From Stramenopiles sp. TOSAG23-2 (lineage: Eukaryota; Sar): a stretch of DNA of 18,945 nt. The notes under the pieces were generated by a model. That model saw only the letters and a list, made by a program, of their open reading frames with translations, did not search any database and was not told the DNA's origin. The stretch lies in NCBI GenBank assembly GCA_900128395.1, contig LT649595.1, positions 1-18,945 of the forward strand. Direction: 5' to 3'. Position 1 is the stretch's first letter. Every line of letters starts with the position of its first letter. Shown here piece after piece: positions 6,701 through 14,913 of the stretch. The translations under genes and the position numbers were made by a program.

Positions 6701-9699
6701 ACACCACTATCGAGACTAGCTGATTTCCATCCACCTTTTTTCTTGGCAGCCATTGATGTGGTTTTACCGTTGTTTCTACCTTGCGATTCTGTTCGTGAAA
6801 ATTCTTTTTGGCGTGATGACAACAATGATTTAAGCTCCGGGTTTGTTGCTGGCAACGGAACGGCGCGAGATCGATGCCTTGCAGACACACGATTTCCACT
6901 GATGCTATTGTTGAGGTTGTCAAATCCTGTTCTTGCACCAACACGCCAATCACGGTCACCTTCAGTTTTTCCAAAAATTTCCTTTCCACGCTCTACAAAT
7001 CCACCTGCCGCAGCCGAGCTTGCTTTTAATTCTGAATATGGTCCTTTTCCCTCTAAACCATAATTAGACATGAGCAATTGAACACGGCCAGTCACACGTC
7101 CAGCTGGCAATGCACGTGCTTGCACAGTGGGAATACCTTCACCAATAATTTCATCTGCACTCGATGATATAATATCATACTCTAATGCTGATTTAATAAC
7201 TTTTTCGCCTTGACGTAGTAAACCTGCTAATTCAACAGCAATGGTACCAACTTTAAGCAATGAATCGCTATCCCATACTTCAATATAGAGAGTTCGTTCT
7301 TTTAAGTATTCTGGGAACAGTCTAGTTTCACCCGGTACTAGGCTATTGTCCACGATGTAACTGTATGCTAAACTTGGAACAACGCGGCCATCTGTATCTT
7401 CTCGTACGAGAATCATCGGTTCAGACATTGATCCAGCCTTTCGTTCACTTAAAAGTGCTCCTCTATTTTTTTGCGATAAGACCATATGTTCAGTTCTAGT
7501 TGGGTAGTTATTGAAAAATTGGAAGGTGAAATGAACGGCACGTGGTTGTGGAATATTTAATCCTTGGATCGTGCGGAAGGCGGCAAATTGAAATGTAACT
7601 TCATTTGCCAGCAAGGTATCGGAAAATTCTACATCTAAATCGACTTGGCGTCTCGATGGAAGCGGTACACGCTTGACGCCGCCAATTGAAGTAGAATCGC
7701 CTAAAACATCAGTATAACCATGCCTTGCTAAATATGTTTTGGACGCACGTGTTAATTGAGTTGCTAATGGTGTCGTTCCACCAATGACAGCAGTCACGCC
7801 AGGATTGTATGATCCTAATTGTGCATTGATAGTTGCAACTCCACCCATACCAGGTTTCTTTAAAGGTTGTTTTAAAGATTGTGCCAATAATGAACGCATT
7901 AGAATATCGTTTGATCCTCTTGGTAAGCCATGAACAACATTGTCTCCTCCAAGTACTGCTGATTTTGATTGTAAATTTCTATCTTCCACCTCTTCGTACC
8001 GATCATTTTCTTTATCTGAAAACTTTGATTTCTTTCCTTTCTTCTTTTTGAAACTATCCTCATCATCATCATCAGTATCGTCTCCGCTTGATATTTCAAT
8101 ATCCGAATCATCTTTTGCCTTCTTCTTCTTTTTCTTGTCTTTCTTTTTGTTTTTCGCTTCTAGTTCTTCCATTTTCTTTCTTCGAGCTTTTTCAGCTTTA
8201 TCCTCTGATAGCTCTCTTTCATAATTCTCAAGCAATTTTTTCTTCTCTTTTTCTTTTTTTCTAGTTTTCGCTTGTACATGATCTGGTTCATCAACTTCAA
8301 TTTCACACGAAACGGATGGCGTAATTTGCTCTACGTCATAATCGTATATATCTGGAGAAGATGACGATGCAGTAACTCCACCGGTAAATCCATTTGGACT
8401 TATCATAGATCCTCGTACACATGGTACAACTAGGATTTCTGCTTTTTGGTTTTTACCATAAGTAGTAGTGATTCCATGTAAATATTTTTTACCATCAAAT
8501 GGAACAAATATAGCTTCAGCGACAACAGCATCTGGACCACCATTTACATTGTAAACAATTTGAAAAACAATGGCTACATTGGAATCTTTGCAATAATGTG
8601 GGATGGTAATATCTTCAGCCCGATAAATTTCCTTTGATCTAGAGGATTTATTGGACAATTCAACCTTTAAAAATCCATTTTTCCAATCACTTCGCCCACC
8701 ACGTCTACCACTTTGTGGTGCAAAGACACGATGGCCGTTATGCAATGAAACTCTTAAAGTTCGCTCGACGCTGTTACCGCCTTCAAATCCTTTTTCCAGT
8801 GCTCTTTTGATTCCATTGTCTATAAGTTTTGGAAGTTTAACAACGACGCCTTTGATTTCCAATTCCATTCGTGGCGCTAATTTAATATTAGCTGCTTTGG
8901 ATGGGTTCTTCTTATTATATAAAAAAGGTCCTTCTGTACTTTGATATTCCACCATTTCTAAACCACCGACAGGATTATTAGTACCGATCAAATCATGAGG
9001 TTTAAATAGATGCGCAGCTCTTTCCAATGATTGCATTTTACTTAATGAATATGCAAATTTCCCAGATCTTCTTTGCCATTTAGTGCCATTCCTTTGTTTG
9101 TTGTTGATGTCACTAGCACTCATAGTTAACAATGCTCTTGGACTACCATCAAAAAGCGACAACTGGTTGGAAAAATCTTCCTCATCATCTTCCTCGTCTT
9201 CTATATCAACAATATTTTTATCTTTAAATATTCTAACCGTTGTCCATCCCATGGCGTACGATCGTTTAACGCCTGTTTTATTATTTTCGTGTATGAGCTG
9301 AATCTCAGCAACTCCATAACAGTTATCATCGTATATTGGAGATGCAAAATAAATGAAGTGGTCTAGCCTTACATCATAACGAACATCTTTGTTATTTTCG
9401 AACCAAACAACTGGACTTTCATGTGTTCTACCGAAAAATGTTTGCGACTTTGCATTATACAAACTAAGATTAAAACGTACACCTAACCTATCATTAACAG
9501 AGTCTCTAGCTTTCAATATACCTGCTGGAATTTGCACACCCAATATTTCATGAACATGCAACGTGAAATATCGAATTTCTTTTGCAAATAAAGTATCATC
9601 TTGACTAACTGGTATGATACTTAAATGAGAATTTGCAACCCATCTTTTTAATGCCAACGCACCACGGCTTCCACCGGGTACTGCCATATGTTCCGCCAT
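3703..9699 (-). CDS. NPHP4: Nephrocystin-4-like ciliary transition-zone protein with inserted EF-hand array
   Basis: Nephrocystin-4 is a structural component of the ciliary transition zone that works with NPHP1 and RPGRIP1L in gating entry to the cilium. This intronless 1998-residue product is longer than the roughly 1430-residue vertebrate protein. Family signatures in order: FFGRT (88-92), LFDGSPRALL (182-191), ERTLRVSLHNGHRVF (312-326), a C2-like segment with LYIEVWDSDSLLKVGTIAVEL (part of 804-824) then GLLRQG, and a C-terminal region of Ig/MSP-like strands (about 1490-1998) with RVDVHGLVGQ (1809-1818) and RRVKCFTSHPSE (1833-1844). A Lys/Asp/Glu-rich, coiled-coil-prone linker spans about 475-565. 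Between the C2-like and C-terminal regions, residues 1063-1410 hold three and a half EF-hand-pair units. The start MAEHM follows taaagc; a second Met is at residue 5. Vertebrate NPHP4 has no EF-hands, so Ca2+ control of the transition zone is an inference. Confidence 0.85.
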   Translation of the reverse strand: MAEHMAVPGGSRGALALKRWVANSHLSIIPVSQDDTLFAKEIRYFTLHVHEILGVQIPAGILKARDSVNDRLGVRFNLSLYNAKSQTFFGRTHESPVVWFENNKDVRYDVRLDHFIYFASPIYDDNCYGVAEIQLIHENNKTGVKRSYAMGWTTVRIFKDKNIVDIEDEEDDEEDFSNQLSLFDGSPRALLTMSASDINNKQRNGTKWQRRSGKFAYSLSKMQSLERAAHLFKPHDLIGTNNPVGGLEMVEYQSTEGPFLYNKKNPSKAANIKLAPRMELEIKGVVVKLPKLIDNGIKRALEKGFEGGNSVERTLRVSLHNGHRVFAPQSGRRGGRSDWKNGFLKVELSNKSSRSKEIYRAEDITIPHYCKDSNVAIVFQIVYNVNGGPDAVVAEAIFVPFDGKKYLHGITTTYGKNQKAEILVVPCVRGSMISPNGFTGGVTASSSSPDIYDYDVEQITPSVSCEIEVDEPDHVQAKTRKKEKEKKKLLENYERELSEDKAEKARRKKMEELEAKNKKKDKKKKKKAKDDSDIEISSGDDTDDDDEDSFKKKKGKKSKFSDKENDRYEEVEDRNLQSKSAVLGGDNVVHGLPRGSNDILMRSLLAQSLKQPLKKPGMGGVATINAQLGSYNPGVTAVIGGTTPLATQLTRASKTYLARHGYTDVLGDSTSIGGVKRVPLPSRRQVDLDVEFSDTLLANEVTFQFAAFRTIQGLNIPQPRAVHFTFQFFNNYPTRTEHMVLSQKNRGALLSERKAGSMSEPMILVREDTDGRVVPSLAYSYIVDNSLVPGETRLFPEYLKERTLYIEVWDSDSLLKVGTIAVELAGLLRQGEKVIKSALEYDIISSSADEIIGEGIPTVQARALPAGRVTGRVQLLMSNYGLEGKGPYSELKASSAAAGGFVERGKEIFGKTEGDRDWRVGARTGFDNLNNSISGNRVSARHRSRAVPLPATNPELKSLLSSRQKEFSRTESQGRNNGKTTSMAAKKKGGWKSASLDSGVRALTDPFSISMDELDSLYGFCSAGKSATGKIDWSVFVKDICNGTGISGRGTGKGGNKKRFEPAVDRLESRLRKILRGAEDKGLDIEDVFEEFDEDGDGKITEKEFKHTLKKLGFHATDKDMKHFMARFAHRHGENTIDAKSFIDFAMSPSSSLKSNIVQKVEKRLKKIIVKAEEKGMKIKDIFAHFDKNNDGRITRAEWMDALEDLGIKINEEEAEAVLLHLDENHDGRLTINEFVDFVMGDIDTEDAESKIDKMENRLRKILKKAKDKGLSLRDAFSEFDRDNRGKVDDRDFEAVLADLGFKGAHWELDALVKRFDTNGDGYVSIDEFVDFANSAPNSSRYKKAGRGGSVPVRMEAVKEKCSKAYGNCTRSGKDVDSMFQAFDRGTGNVTRTEFKYVLMDMGLSLMDDRDYDDEDDIRASTIQRQMARLDNWRKRDGSNSKRSSRASDIIGKEHANKGKFAIHKEQLDLVKRFRDTRKKALVGRLLKSSISNELTIYPSFARAKYFEYELRNPYSCEAVFVIELPAQSELRVVRDRLAQEHYRRVLQPAAGKFGDKPVEDEMIDEDLHLTLEAGESVFIPFVFLSFNSGSVMSGRGKGKAKYSKSSTAGGKAGEKSDDSYGSKNDDSESKEDFSGAHGNGGDGVPIMRRTIPVRFFSKNFGHTVMVLQVHVRPRPFIVDRTFRFNQAENEYLKRSIAIHPRNFNPYNAAPALMPGLNNTINRSKDGATGVINARRGQAMPAKFVHCPSNDVVLEFLDQTDANKPQEIFFKYRCLSFPSLGQFFIIVYADQYHARVDEIWHVTVQSMLRVDVHGLVGQGTPSELMVKGDQYSRRVKCFTSHPSETAFTLKTAFQLVPGAYNRIGMISRPLRMGNRRVLVHMVDVDSHELIAAWLVSTTAAPPVVTKTYDVSIPVGRSAHKKIAYKNQWDRQRNFTLRTNEPNLMRCKEPKLSVRKLGKAYIRLFFTPLDKPGLREMFVFVNDETDQNEECLLIKVQYS
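5460..6520 (-). other. EF-hand array inside the NPHP4-like protein (residues about 1063-1410)
   Basis: Units of about 95 residues start with a helix like RLRKILxxAxxKGL followed by two EF-hands. Loops with all standard ligand positions are DEDGDGKITEKE (1093-1104), DKNNDGRITRAE (1187-1198), DENHDGRLTINE (1223-1234) and DTNGDGYVSIDE (1317-1328). Degenerate loops lie at about 1129-1140, 1281-1292 (Arg at position 5 and Asp at position 12) and 1384-1395. Four Ca2+ sites therefore look functional. Regular spacing and the shared lead helix show that the array grew by duplication of an EF-hand pair. Confidence 0.88.
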
Positions 9700-10623
9700 G
9701 CTTTATAAAATCACTAGATTGTTTGTATATATATATATTCCCCACAGATATAGACACACACACAGAGAGGTAGTTGGTTCTTCTATGTATCTGATACTAT
9801 AAATATATGTATATTGTATTTGTCCGTATGATCTAGACGACTTTGTTCCACTATTTCTATTTTTTTCATTAAAAAATGCTATTTTTTTCAAACTGTAAAT
9901 GTTTTATTATAACGGCGGCGGTGTTGTTTGCTGCGATGCGAGCTGTGGCCTATGGAAGCGGGGAAACAATATATAAGGGAACCAAAAATGAAAAAAATAG
10001 AAATAAAAAATAAATTAATGATTGATATAGTATGCACTTGAAATATGTGGTAAAATAATAGGGATAAAATATGGAAAACAAATGGCAGATATTATAGAGC
10101 ATTATAATGAATCAAGAAAATTTAACGATCTTTGCACGGTGGTGGTGTGCCTTAGTAGCTTTCCAGCTTTAGCCAAGGAATTACTAGACACAATGATATA
10201 TGGCTATACGTAAAATAATAAATAATACAAAATCTGATAGGGATAGTACTCATGATATAATGCCGTGTATTACAATGCTATACATATGCTATTTTTTTAA
10301 ATAGTGACAAGGGATCGAGTAGATCGAAATAGCACTGTAATAGTACTATAATTGAAATTGGCTCGGTCCATATTTCATTAAGTACAATTTGTTAGTAGAA
10401 TAAGTTTTTTTGATAGGACTAGGAGGACTCCAGTCGATTTTATAAAAAAAAAAGTGAGGACAAAAAAGCACAAAGCACCAAAACAACAAAAAAACAACTA
10501 AAAAACTAAAAATTTGATGATACAAATGATGGCAGGTAGAGAGATAGTAGAGAATTCCAAATTGAAACAAAGTACATATGTATATATATATATATATTAC
10601 AGTGTGTGTGAGAGAGAAATAAC
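9700..10623. promoter_or_regulatory. Divergent promoter region of the NPHP4-like gene and the secreted-protein gene
   Basis: This 924-bp spacer separates two divergently transcribed genes, so it should hold both promoters. Visible features are TA runs (9727-9740 and 10579-10598), a CA run (9755-9766), a GC-rich island around 9910-9962 that includes ggcggcggtg, and tatataaggg at 9970-9979, which resembles a TATA element. A 43-codon ORF lies within it and is listed separately. No tRNA or other RNA gene was recognised. Confidence 0.4.
10082..10213 (+). CDS. Possible small ORF, 43 aa, unknown
   Basis: ATG at 10082 opens a 43-codon frame ending at TAA 10211-10213, with start MADIIEHYNESRKF and end LLDTMIYGYT. 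Its base composition is less AT-rich and its codons look more gene-like than the flanks. It matches no domain I know, has no homopolymer, and could be a small protein, an upstream exon, a gene relic or chance. I mark it only because it stands out in an otherwise stop-rich region. Confidence 0.15.
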   Translation: MADIIEHYNESRKFNDLCTVVVCLSSFPALAKELLDTMIYGYT

Positions 10624-11244
10624 ATGTATAAAATCATGCAAAAGAAAATAATGACAATGATACAATACCATATTGTCATTTTCGTATTGTCAACATGTAT
10701 ATATTTTTTTAATTTAAATAATAATAATAATAATAAAATGTTTGTTTTTGCTGAAGTTATTCATAATAATAATAATATTGTGAATAATAATAATAATAAT
10801 GTACCATTACAAAGCGCAAATATTATTATGAGCAAATTAAAGCAGAAAAGTTTTAATCGTTTAAGAGCAAATAATAATAGAAATAGCAATAGGTTGCCAC
10901 AAGTACATAGATTTAAATCGTATCCACTTCCAGATCCAAATGATCCAGACGAGGTAGAAGGTTTACGACCCCCAGTTAGAGGTAGAAAAGAAGCATATGA
11001 AGATAATACAACTCATACACAATGGAATACGATGGGATTTTTATCTGATTATTATTGTACAGCTAAAATTTTTGATGAACCAAGACGCATGAGATTATCA
11101 TGTACAAAAAATCCAAAAAGGATAATGAATTGTTTTTGTGAAGATAAAAAAGAAAATGAAGTTAAAATACCATGTCGTTGTGAACCAGCAGTTTCAAGTA
11201 AATCAAAACATATCAATCTTGTAAATAAATTTGTCGGTACATAA
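10624..11244 (+). CDS. Small secreted or single-pass membrane protein with six-Cys C-terminal domain, unknown function
   Basis: I do not recognise this 206-residue protein. It starts with a basic segment (MYKIMQKK), then a hydrophobic stretch (about 13-31, IQYHIVIFVLSTCIYFF), then an Asn run, then a second short hydrophobic stretch MFVFAEV (39-45). Together these resemble a signal peptide interrupted by an Asn insertion, with AEV as a possible cleavage site. The middle (about 46-130) is Asn-rich, then Pro/Asp-rich and low complexity. The C-terminal part has six cysteines at 145, 160, 170, 172, 184 and 186 with two CxC pairs (NCFCE and PCRCE), suggesting a small disulfide-stabilised or metal-binding fold. 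The arginines before the PPVRGRKE stretch could be processing sites. It is divergent from the NPHP4-like gene and convergent with FAH. That the gene is real seems likely; its role is unknown. Confidence 0.6.
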   Translation: MYKIMQKKIMTMIQYHIVIFVLSTCIYFFNLNNNNNNKMFVFAEVIHNNNNIVNNNNNNVPLQSANIIMSKLKQKSFNRLRANNNRNSNRLPQVHRFKSYPLPDPNDPDEVEGLRPPVRGRKEAYEDNTTHTQWNTMGFLSDYYCTAKIFDEPRRMRLSCTKNPKRIMNCFCEDKKENEVKIPCRCEPAVSSKSKHINLVNKFVGT

Positions 11245-11292
11245 AAAAAAAAATATTATACAAAGAAGCGAGTGTATAGCCTGCTGGATATA

Positions 11293-11318
11293 GGGTGTGG
11301 TGTGTGGTGTGTGTGTGT
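11293..11318 (+). repeat. GT-rich simple repeat
   Basis: A run of ggtgtggtgtgtggtgtgtgtgtgt lies in the 230-bp convergent spacer between the secreted-protein gene and fumarylacetoacetase. The rest of the spacer, including a CT run at about 11448-11460, shows no gene. Confidence 0.7.
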
Positions 11319-11474
11319 AAAATGTACGTTCGTACATTTGTTTACGTTTTTTAAATTTGCTTTTAACAAAAAACCTTTTACACGTATCTCTCCTTTTATA
11401 CATATATCATAATATGCACTCAAACATGATGTACGAGTACGAATCTTTCTCTCTCTCTCCTCGCCTTTTTTTCT

Positions 11475-12824
11475 TTAATCAGTATGTGCAGGTAAAATTT
11501 TACCTTCACATGTACCAAATCCAACTTTGTATCCATCACCTTGACAAAATCCAGACATGGTAACTCGATCACCATCAGCTAAGAATTTACGTGATATACC
11601 ATTGCCACAATCAAATGGATTAGATCCTTTCCATGAAATTTCTAACATGGATCCAAACATCGATCGTTCTGTACCACTAATAGTACCAGAGCCAAGTAAA
11701 TCACCTGGTCTCATATTACAACCAGTTACGGTATGATGTACTAATTGTTGTTTATGATTCCAATACATATATTTAAAATTACTCCTTGATAAAACCACTG
11801 GTTTTGGTACATCTTTTTCATTTTCTAATTCAACTTTTAATTGAATATCATATGAACGATAATCAGGATCACGTAAATATGGCAAAGGTTCAGGATCTTG
11901 TACACCAGCACTCGTTTTACATTTAAATGGTTCTAATGCAGCAGTTGTTACAACCCATGGTGAGATCGTCGTGCCAACATTTTTCCCAGTAAATGGTCCT
12001 AATGGTACGTATTCAAATTTTTGGATATCTCTTGCACTCCAATCATTCATTAAAACAAAACCAAATACATGATTATCTGCTGATTCAATTTTCAATGGAT
12101 CACCTAATTTATTACCAGGTCCAACCAACATTCCCATTTCCAATTCGAAATCCATTAAACGGCATGGGCCAAATTTGGAACCTTTCTTCGCATCTGTAGC
12201 GTCAATTTGCAATTGTCCACGAGGTCGGCGAATATCAGTACCACTAATAACTACTGATGATGCACGGCCATGATAACCAACTGGTAAATGTGTCCAATTT
12301 GGCATTAAAGCATTTTCCGGGCCGCGAAACATGGTACCTACATTTGTTGCATGTTCACGAGATGCATAAAAATCAGTATAATCACCAATGTTACAAGGCA
12401 TTTCCATCGTCACTTGTGATTGAGGGACTAATGCTTTTGCTCTTAAAGCTGTATTGTCTCTTAATGTTGCATTACCAGCTTTTAATAATTCCGTAATAGC
12501 TTGTCTTGCAGCATTCCAATTTTTTGGTCCCATTCCCATAAAATCATTTAAAGTATCCTTACAAAAACAATTTGTCCATGAACCTAATTGTCTAAATAAA
12601 CCAGTGGTATGGATCACTGACAGGTCCAATACTTGATCGCCAATAGCAACGCCAACTCGTGCTTCTGCATCTGCTGTTGGTCGAAAGATACCATATGGTA
12701 AATTTTCTATAGGAAAATCTGTTTCACTATCATATGGTACCCAACTACCATTTGAAGATTGTAATGTCGTGCTTGCCATGTTATTATTATTATTTGTTTT
12801 TTGTTTTTTCGCTACGTGGCTCAT
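11475..12824 (-). CDS. FAH: Fumarylacetoacetase (fumarylacetoacetate hydrolase)
   Basis: This enzyme catalyses the last step of tyrosine catabolism, splitting 4-fumarylacetoacetate into fumarate and acetoacetate, usually in the cytosol. The 449-residue intronless product is full length (mammalian FAH is about 419). Residues equivalent to the mouse active site are present: metal ligands D151, E227, E229 and D261; catalytic H158 in REHATNVG; R167 in MFRGPE; Y184 in GYHGRASS; Q268 and K281; and T381 in GSGTISGTE with E395. The motif NDWSARDIQKFEY (260-272) is diagnostic. The N-terminus is extended by about 25 residues with KKQK and five Asn; Met16 is an alternative start closer to the family length. 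It converges with the secreted-protein gene and lies head-to-tail after the SET gene. No other tyrosine-pathway gene is in the window. Confidence 0.97.
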   Translation of the reverse strand: MSHVAKKQKTNNNNNMASTTLQSSNGSWVPYDSETDFPIENLPYGIFRPTADAEARVGVAIGDQVLDLSVIHTTGLFRQLGSWTNCFCKDTLNDFMGMGPKNWNAARQAITELLKAGNATLRDNTALRAKALVPQSQVTMEMPCNIGDYTDFYASREHATNVGTMFRGPENALMPNWTHLPVGYHGRASSVVISGTDIRRPRGQLQIDATDAKKGSKFGPCRLMDFELEMGMLVGPGNKLGDPLKIESADNHVFGFVLMNDWSARDIQKFEYVPLGPFTGKNVGTTISPWVVTTAALEPFKCKTSAGVQDPEPLPYLRDPDYRSYDIQLKVELENEKDVPKPVVLSRSNFKYMYWNHKQQLVHHTVTGCNMRPGDLLGSGTISGTERSMFGSMLEISWKGSNPFDCGNGISRKFLADGDRVTMSGFCQGDGYKVGFGTCEGKILPAHTD

Positions 12825-13241
12825 ATATCTGTGTGTGTAATTATTATATTGTGGTTGTTGAATGGTAATGTATTAGATATTTTTCTGTTTATTATGTGAT
12901 CAAATAGGTGACTCTCTCTCTCTCCTCTTGAATAATATAGTCTACGTATTTCCTTATTCTTCACATAATAATTATATATATTTATATTATATCCACACAT
13001 TTGCAGAATTTTCTGAGGAGTTGGTAGTAGTGTAGTGAGTATATTTCTGGTTTTTACCTATCAAATGACATATAATTTTATACTTTAACTTTTGAGACTT
13101 GTTGAGGACCACAGGAGGACCTGGAAGATCTACATTATAGGTTGTCCGACAGAAAAATAATATATAGTGTAGCTTGTTTGCAATAATAAAAAAAATCATA
13201 TATATATATTGTACATACACCATATCACATCATTTTTACAA
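12825..13241. other. Intergenic spacer between the SET gene and FAH
   Basis: This 417-bp stretch is the 3' flank of the SET gene and the presumed promoter of FAH. It has a CT run at 12911-12924 and TA-rich tracts at 12968-12990 and 13196-13210. The only open frame is a short minus-strand one (12987-13223) with no recognisable content. Confidence 0.45.
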
Positions 13242-14605
13242 TTAGTTTCTTGTACCAAGTAGCATACTTCTTTCCTCAGGAGTGTTACATGATTTTTCAG
13301 CTTCTAATTCATGATTTTGAATTCTCAATTGTTTATTCTCTTCTTTTATTTTGTGTATCCGTTCCTTTTGTTGATTTATTTCATGTTGTTGTTGATTAAT
13401 TGTGTTTTTGTTTTTTTTACATCGTCTTTTAAATTTCTTTTTTTGTTTTGCATAGTTTTCTCTCTCTTTTTTCACTTGGATTTGAACTTTTGCTTCTGCC
13501 TGTTTTGCTGCATCTGCTTGAAGTTTATTTAAATGATACCTCTTCCAAAATTCATTACCATAATCTAACAGTAATTGCTCACCTTTATATATTGGTTTTG
13601 TATTTGTTATAAAAATACGGGGTTTACCATTGATAATGACATCTATAATTTTACAATTTGGTCTCCTATGTTGTTGGCCTTTATAATTCACAATATCAGT
13701 CCTATAATCATTTATAAAAGCTCCAATATTTTTACATTTTGATGCATCAGCAACAAAGATTGTTTCAGCGTCAAAGTAAGGATAGCGAAAATATTGAGTA
13801 CCCCTTTTTTTAATTGATGACAAATCAAATGCATAATTGAATTTATTTAATGTTTGTGGATTTTGAGTTGCAATTTTCTTATCATATTCATATTCTAGTA
13901 AAAGTGAAGCTATGTACTCTACTTTTAATTCGTATTGACGTTGTTCAAAGTATTTATTTGCATATACACCAAATGATGTAGTATTTTTATTATATGCTGG
14001 ATCATGTTGATCCACAGGGCGACATATTAAATTAACAGTTGTATCAGGTTTTGCTATAAAGCTTTTGTTGCGTGGAGGTATCTATGTGCATGTGTGTATG
14101 GATAAATTAATATGTTAGAAAAGTGTAAGAATTCAAGATGCAATATTAATTAATACATACATTTGTAACAGTCCATTCTGTATTAATGGACCCATGATTA
14201 AATGCCTTATTTATACCATGAAGCACCTGTAATGCATTTTCTGTTATTATATTTTCATGATGCCATGTCTTTTGCAATTCTTCAATTTTTTTCTTATCTG
14301 TTTCATGTGCCATATAACTAACGTCTTCCTCTTTTCCTTCAATATTAAATTCATCATATTCCTGTTTTGTTATATCCCATATGTAATTTTTCTTTACACT
14401 GTACACTTTACTATTATTTTTAAATGTCACTTTCCAGGAATTTTCTTCCTTTATACTTGTCGTTGTTGCTGCATACAGCCAATTTTCCCACTTCTCCCCA
14501 GTAATTTTGACAGGCCATCTAACTTTAACATATCTTAGTATAACTTGTTTTTCTTTATTCTTTGTATTATTTTTCATTGTTGATTTTTTCCGTTTTCTGT
14601 TGTTT

Positions 14606-14643
<38 letters not shown>

Positions 14644-14913
14644 CATTGTTGTTGTTGTTGTGGTTGTATTAGAAGATGGCACTATGGCTGTCACAGCTTT
14701 TAAATGCCTTCTTAATGGCATGTTAGTATTTGATTTTCTAAGATATTCGCCAGGACCAACAACACGTCCTGTTGTACTAATATCAGGTGAATCATGATAA
14801 TAATCAGTAATTTTATAATTATTATCAGTACTTTTTTTCTTACTTTTTTTTTTATTATTATTATTTGATGATGGTGATGAGGGGGAGGAAATGATTGTAT
14901 TTCTTTTTTCCAT
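13242..14913 (-). CDS. SET-domain protein with PIP-box-like motif, Tudor-like segment and coiled coil (two exons)
   Basis: Exon 1 is 14913-14161 (251 codons) and exon 2 is 14081-13242. Joining them in phase 0 across a 79-nt GTATGT...TAG intron gives 530 residues. Residues 32-40 (NYKITDYYH) resemble a PCNA-interacting PIP box with the strong TD core, though Asn replaces the first Gln. Residues 53-110 are low complexity with long Thr runs, followed by a basic cluster NNRKRKK. Residues 126-182 (VKVRWPVKITGEKW... NYIWDIT) look like a Tudor or chromo-barrel type fold. The SET domain spans about 287-433, with FGVYANKYF, GAFINDYR, RPNCKIIDVIINGKPRIFI and KGEQLLLDYGNEFW carrying the catalytic-type Tyr. 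A charged coiled coil (434-513) follows. A lysine methyltransferase acting on chromatin at replication forks is plausible, as in SET8 or ATXR5/6, but the substrate is unknown. Confidence 0.75.
14082..14160 (-). other. 79-nt spliceosomal intron in the SET-domain gene
   Basis: On the minus strand the donor is AAT|GTATGTATT at 14160 and the acceptor is CACATAG|ATACC ending at 14082. Without splicing, exon 1 stops three codons past the donor and exon 2 has no ATG near its start. Splicing joins Asn251 to Ile252 in frame and continues smoothly into the SET domain. This is the best-supported intron in the window and sets the local splice-site standard. Confidence 0.8.
14606..14643 (-). repeat. (ACT)n microsatellite encoding poly-Thr
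   Basis: About twelve tandem triplets (TAG on the plus strand) encode a run of threonines in exon 1 of the SET gene. Just upstream in the gene, on the other side of one Met codon, lies a shorter Thr run of mostly ACA codons. This is a slippage-prone tract in a presumably disordered linker. Confidence 0.9.

Noticed and set aside
6377-7063. 228-codon plus-strand open frame
   Set aside because: It lies wholly opposite the NPHP4-like gene and is Ser/Pro/Phe-rich, as expected for an antisense shadow of Asp/Glu/Lys/Gly-rich coding sequence.
7899-8224. Overlapping open frames on both strands over the Lys/Asp-rich linker of the NPHP4-like gene
   Set aside because: They are low-complexity shadows of the linker at residues about 475-565.
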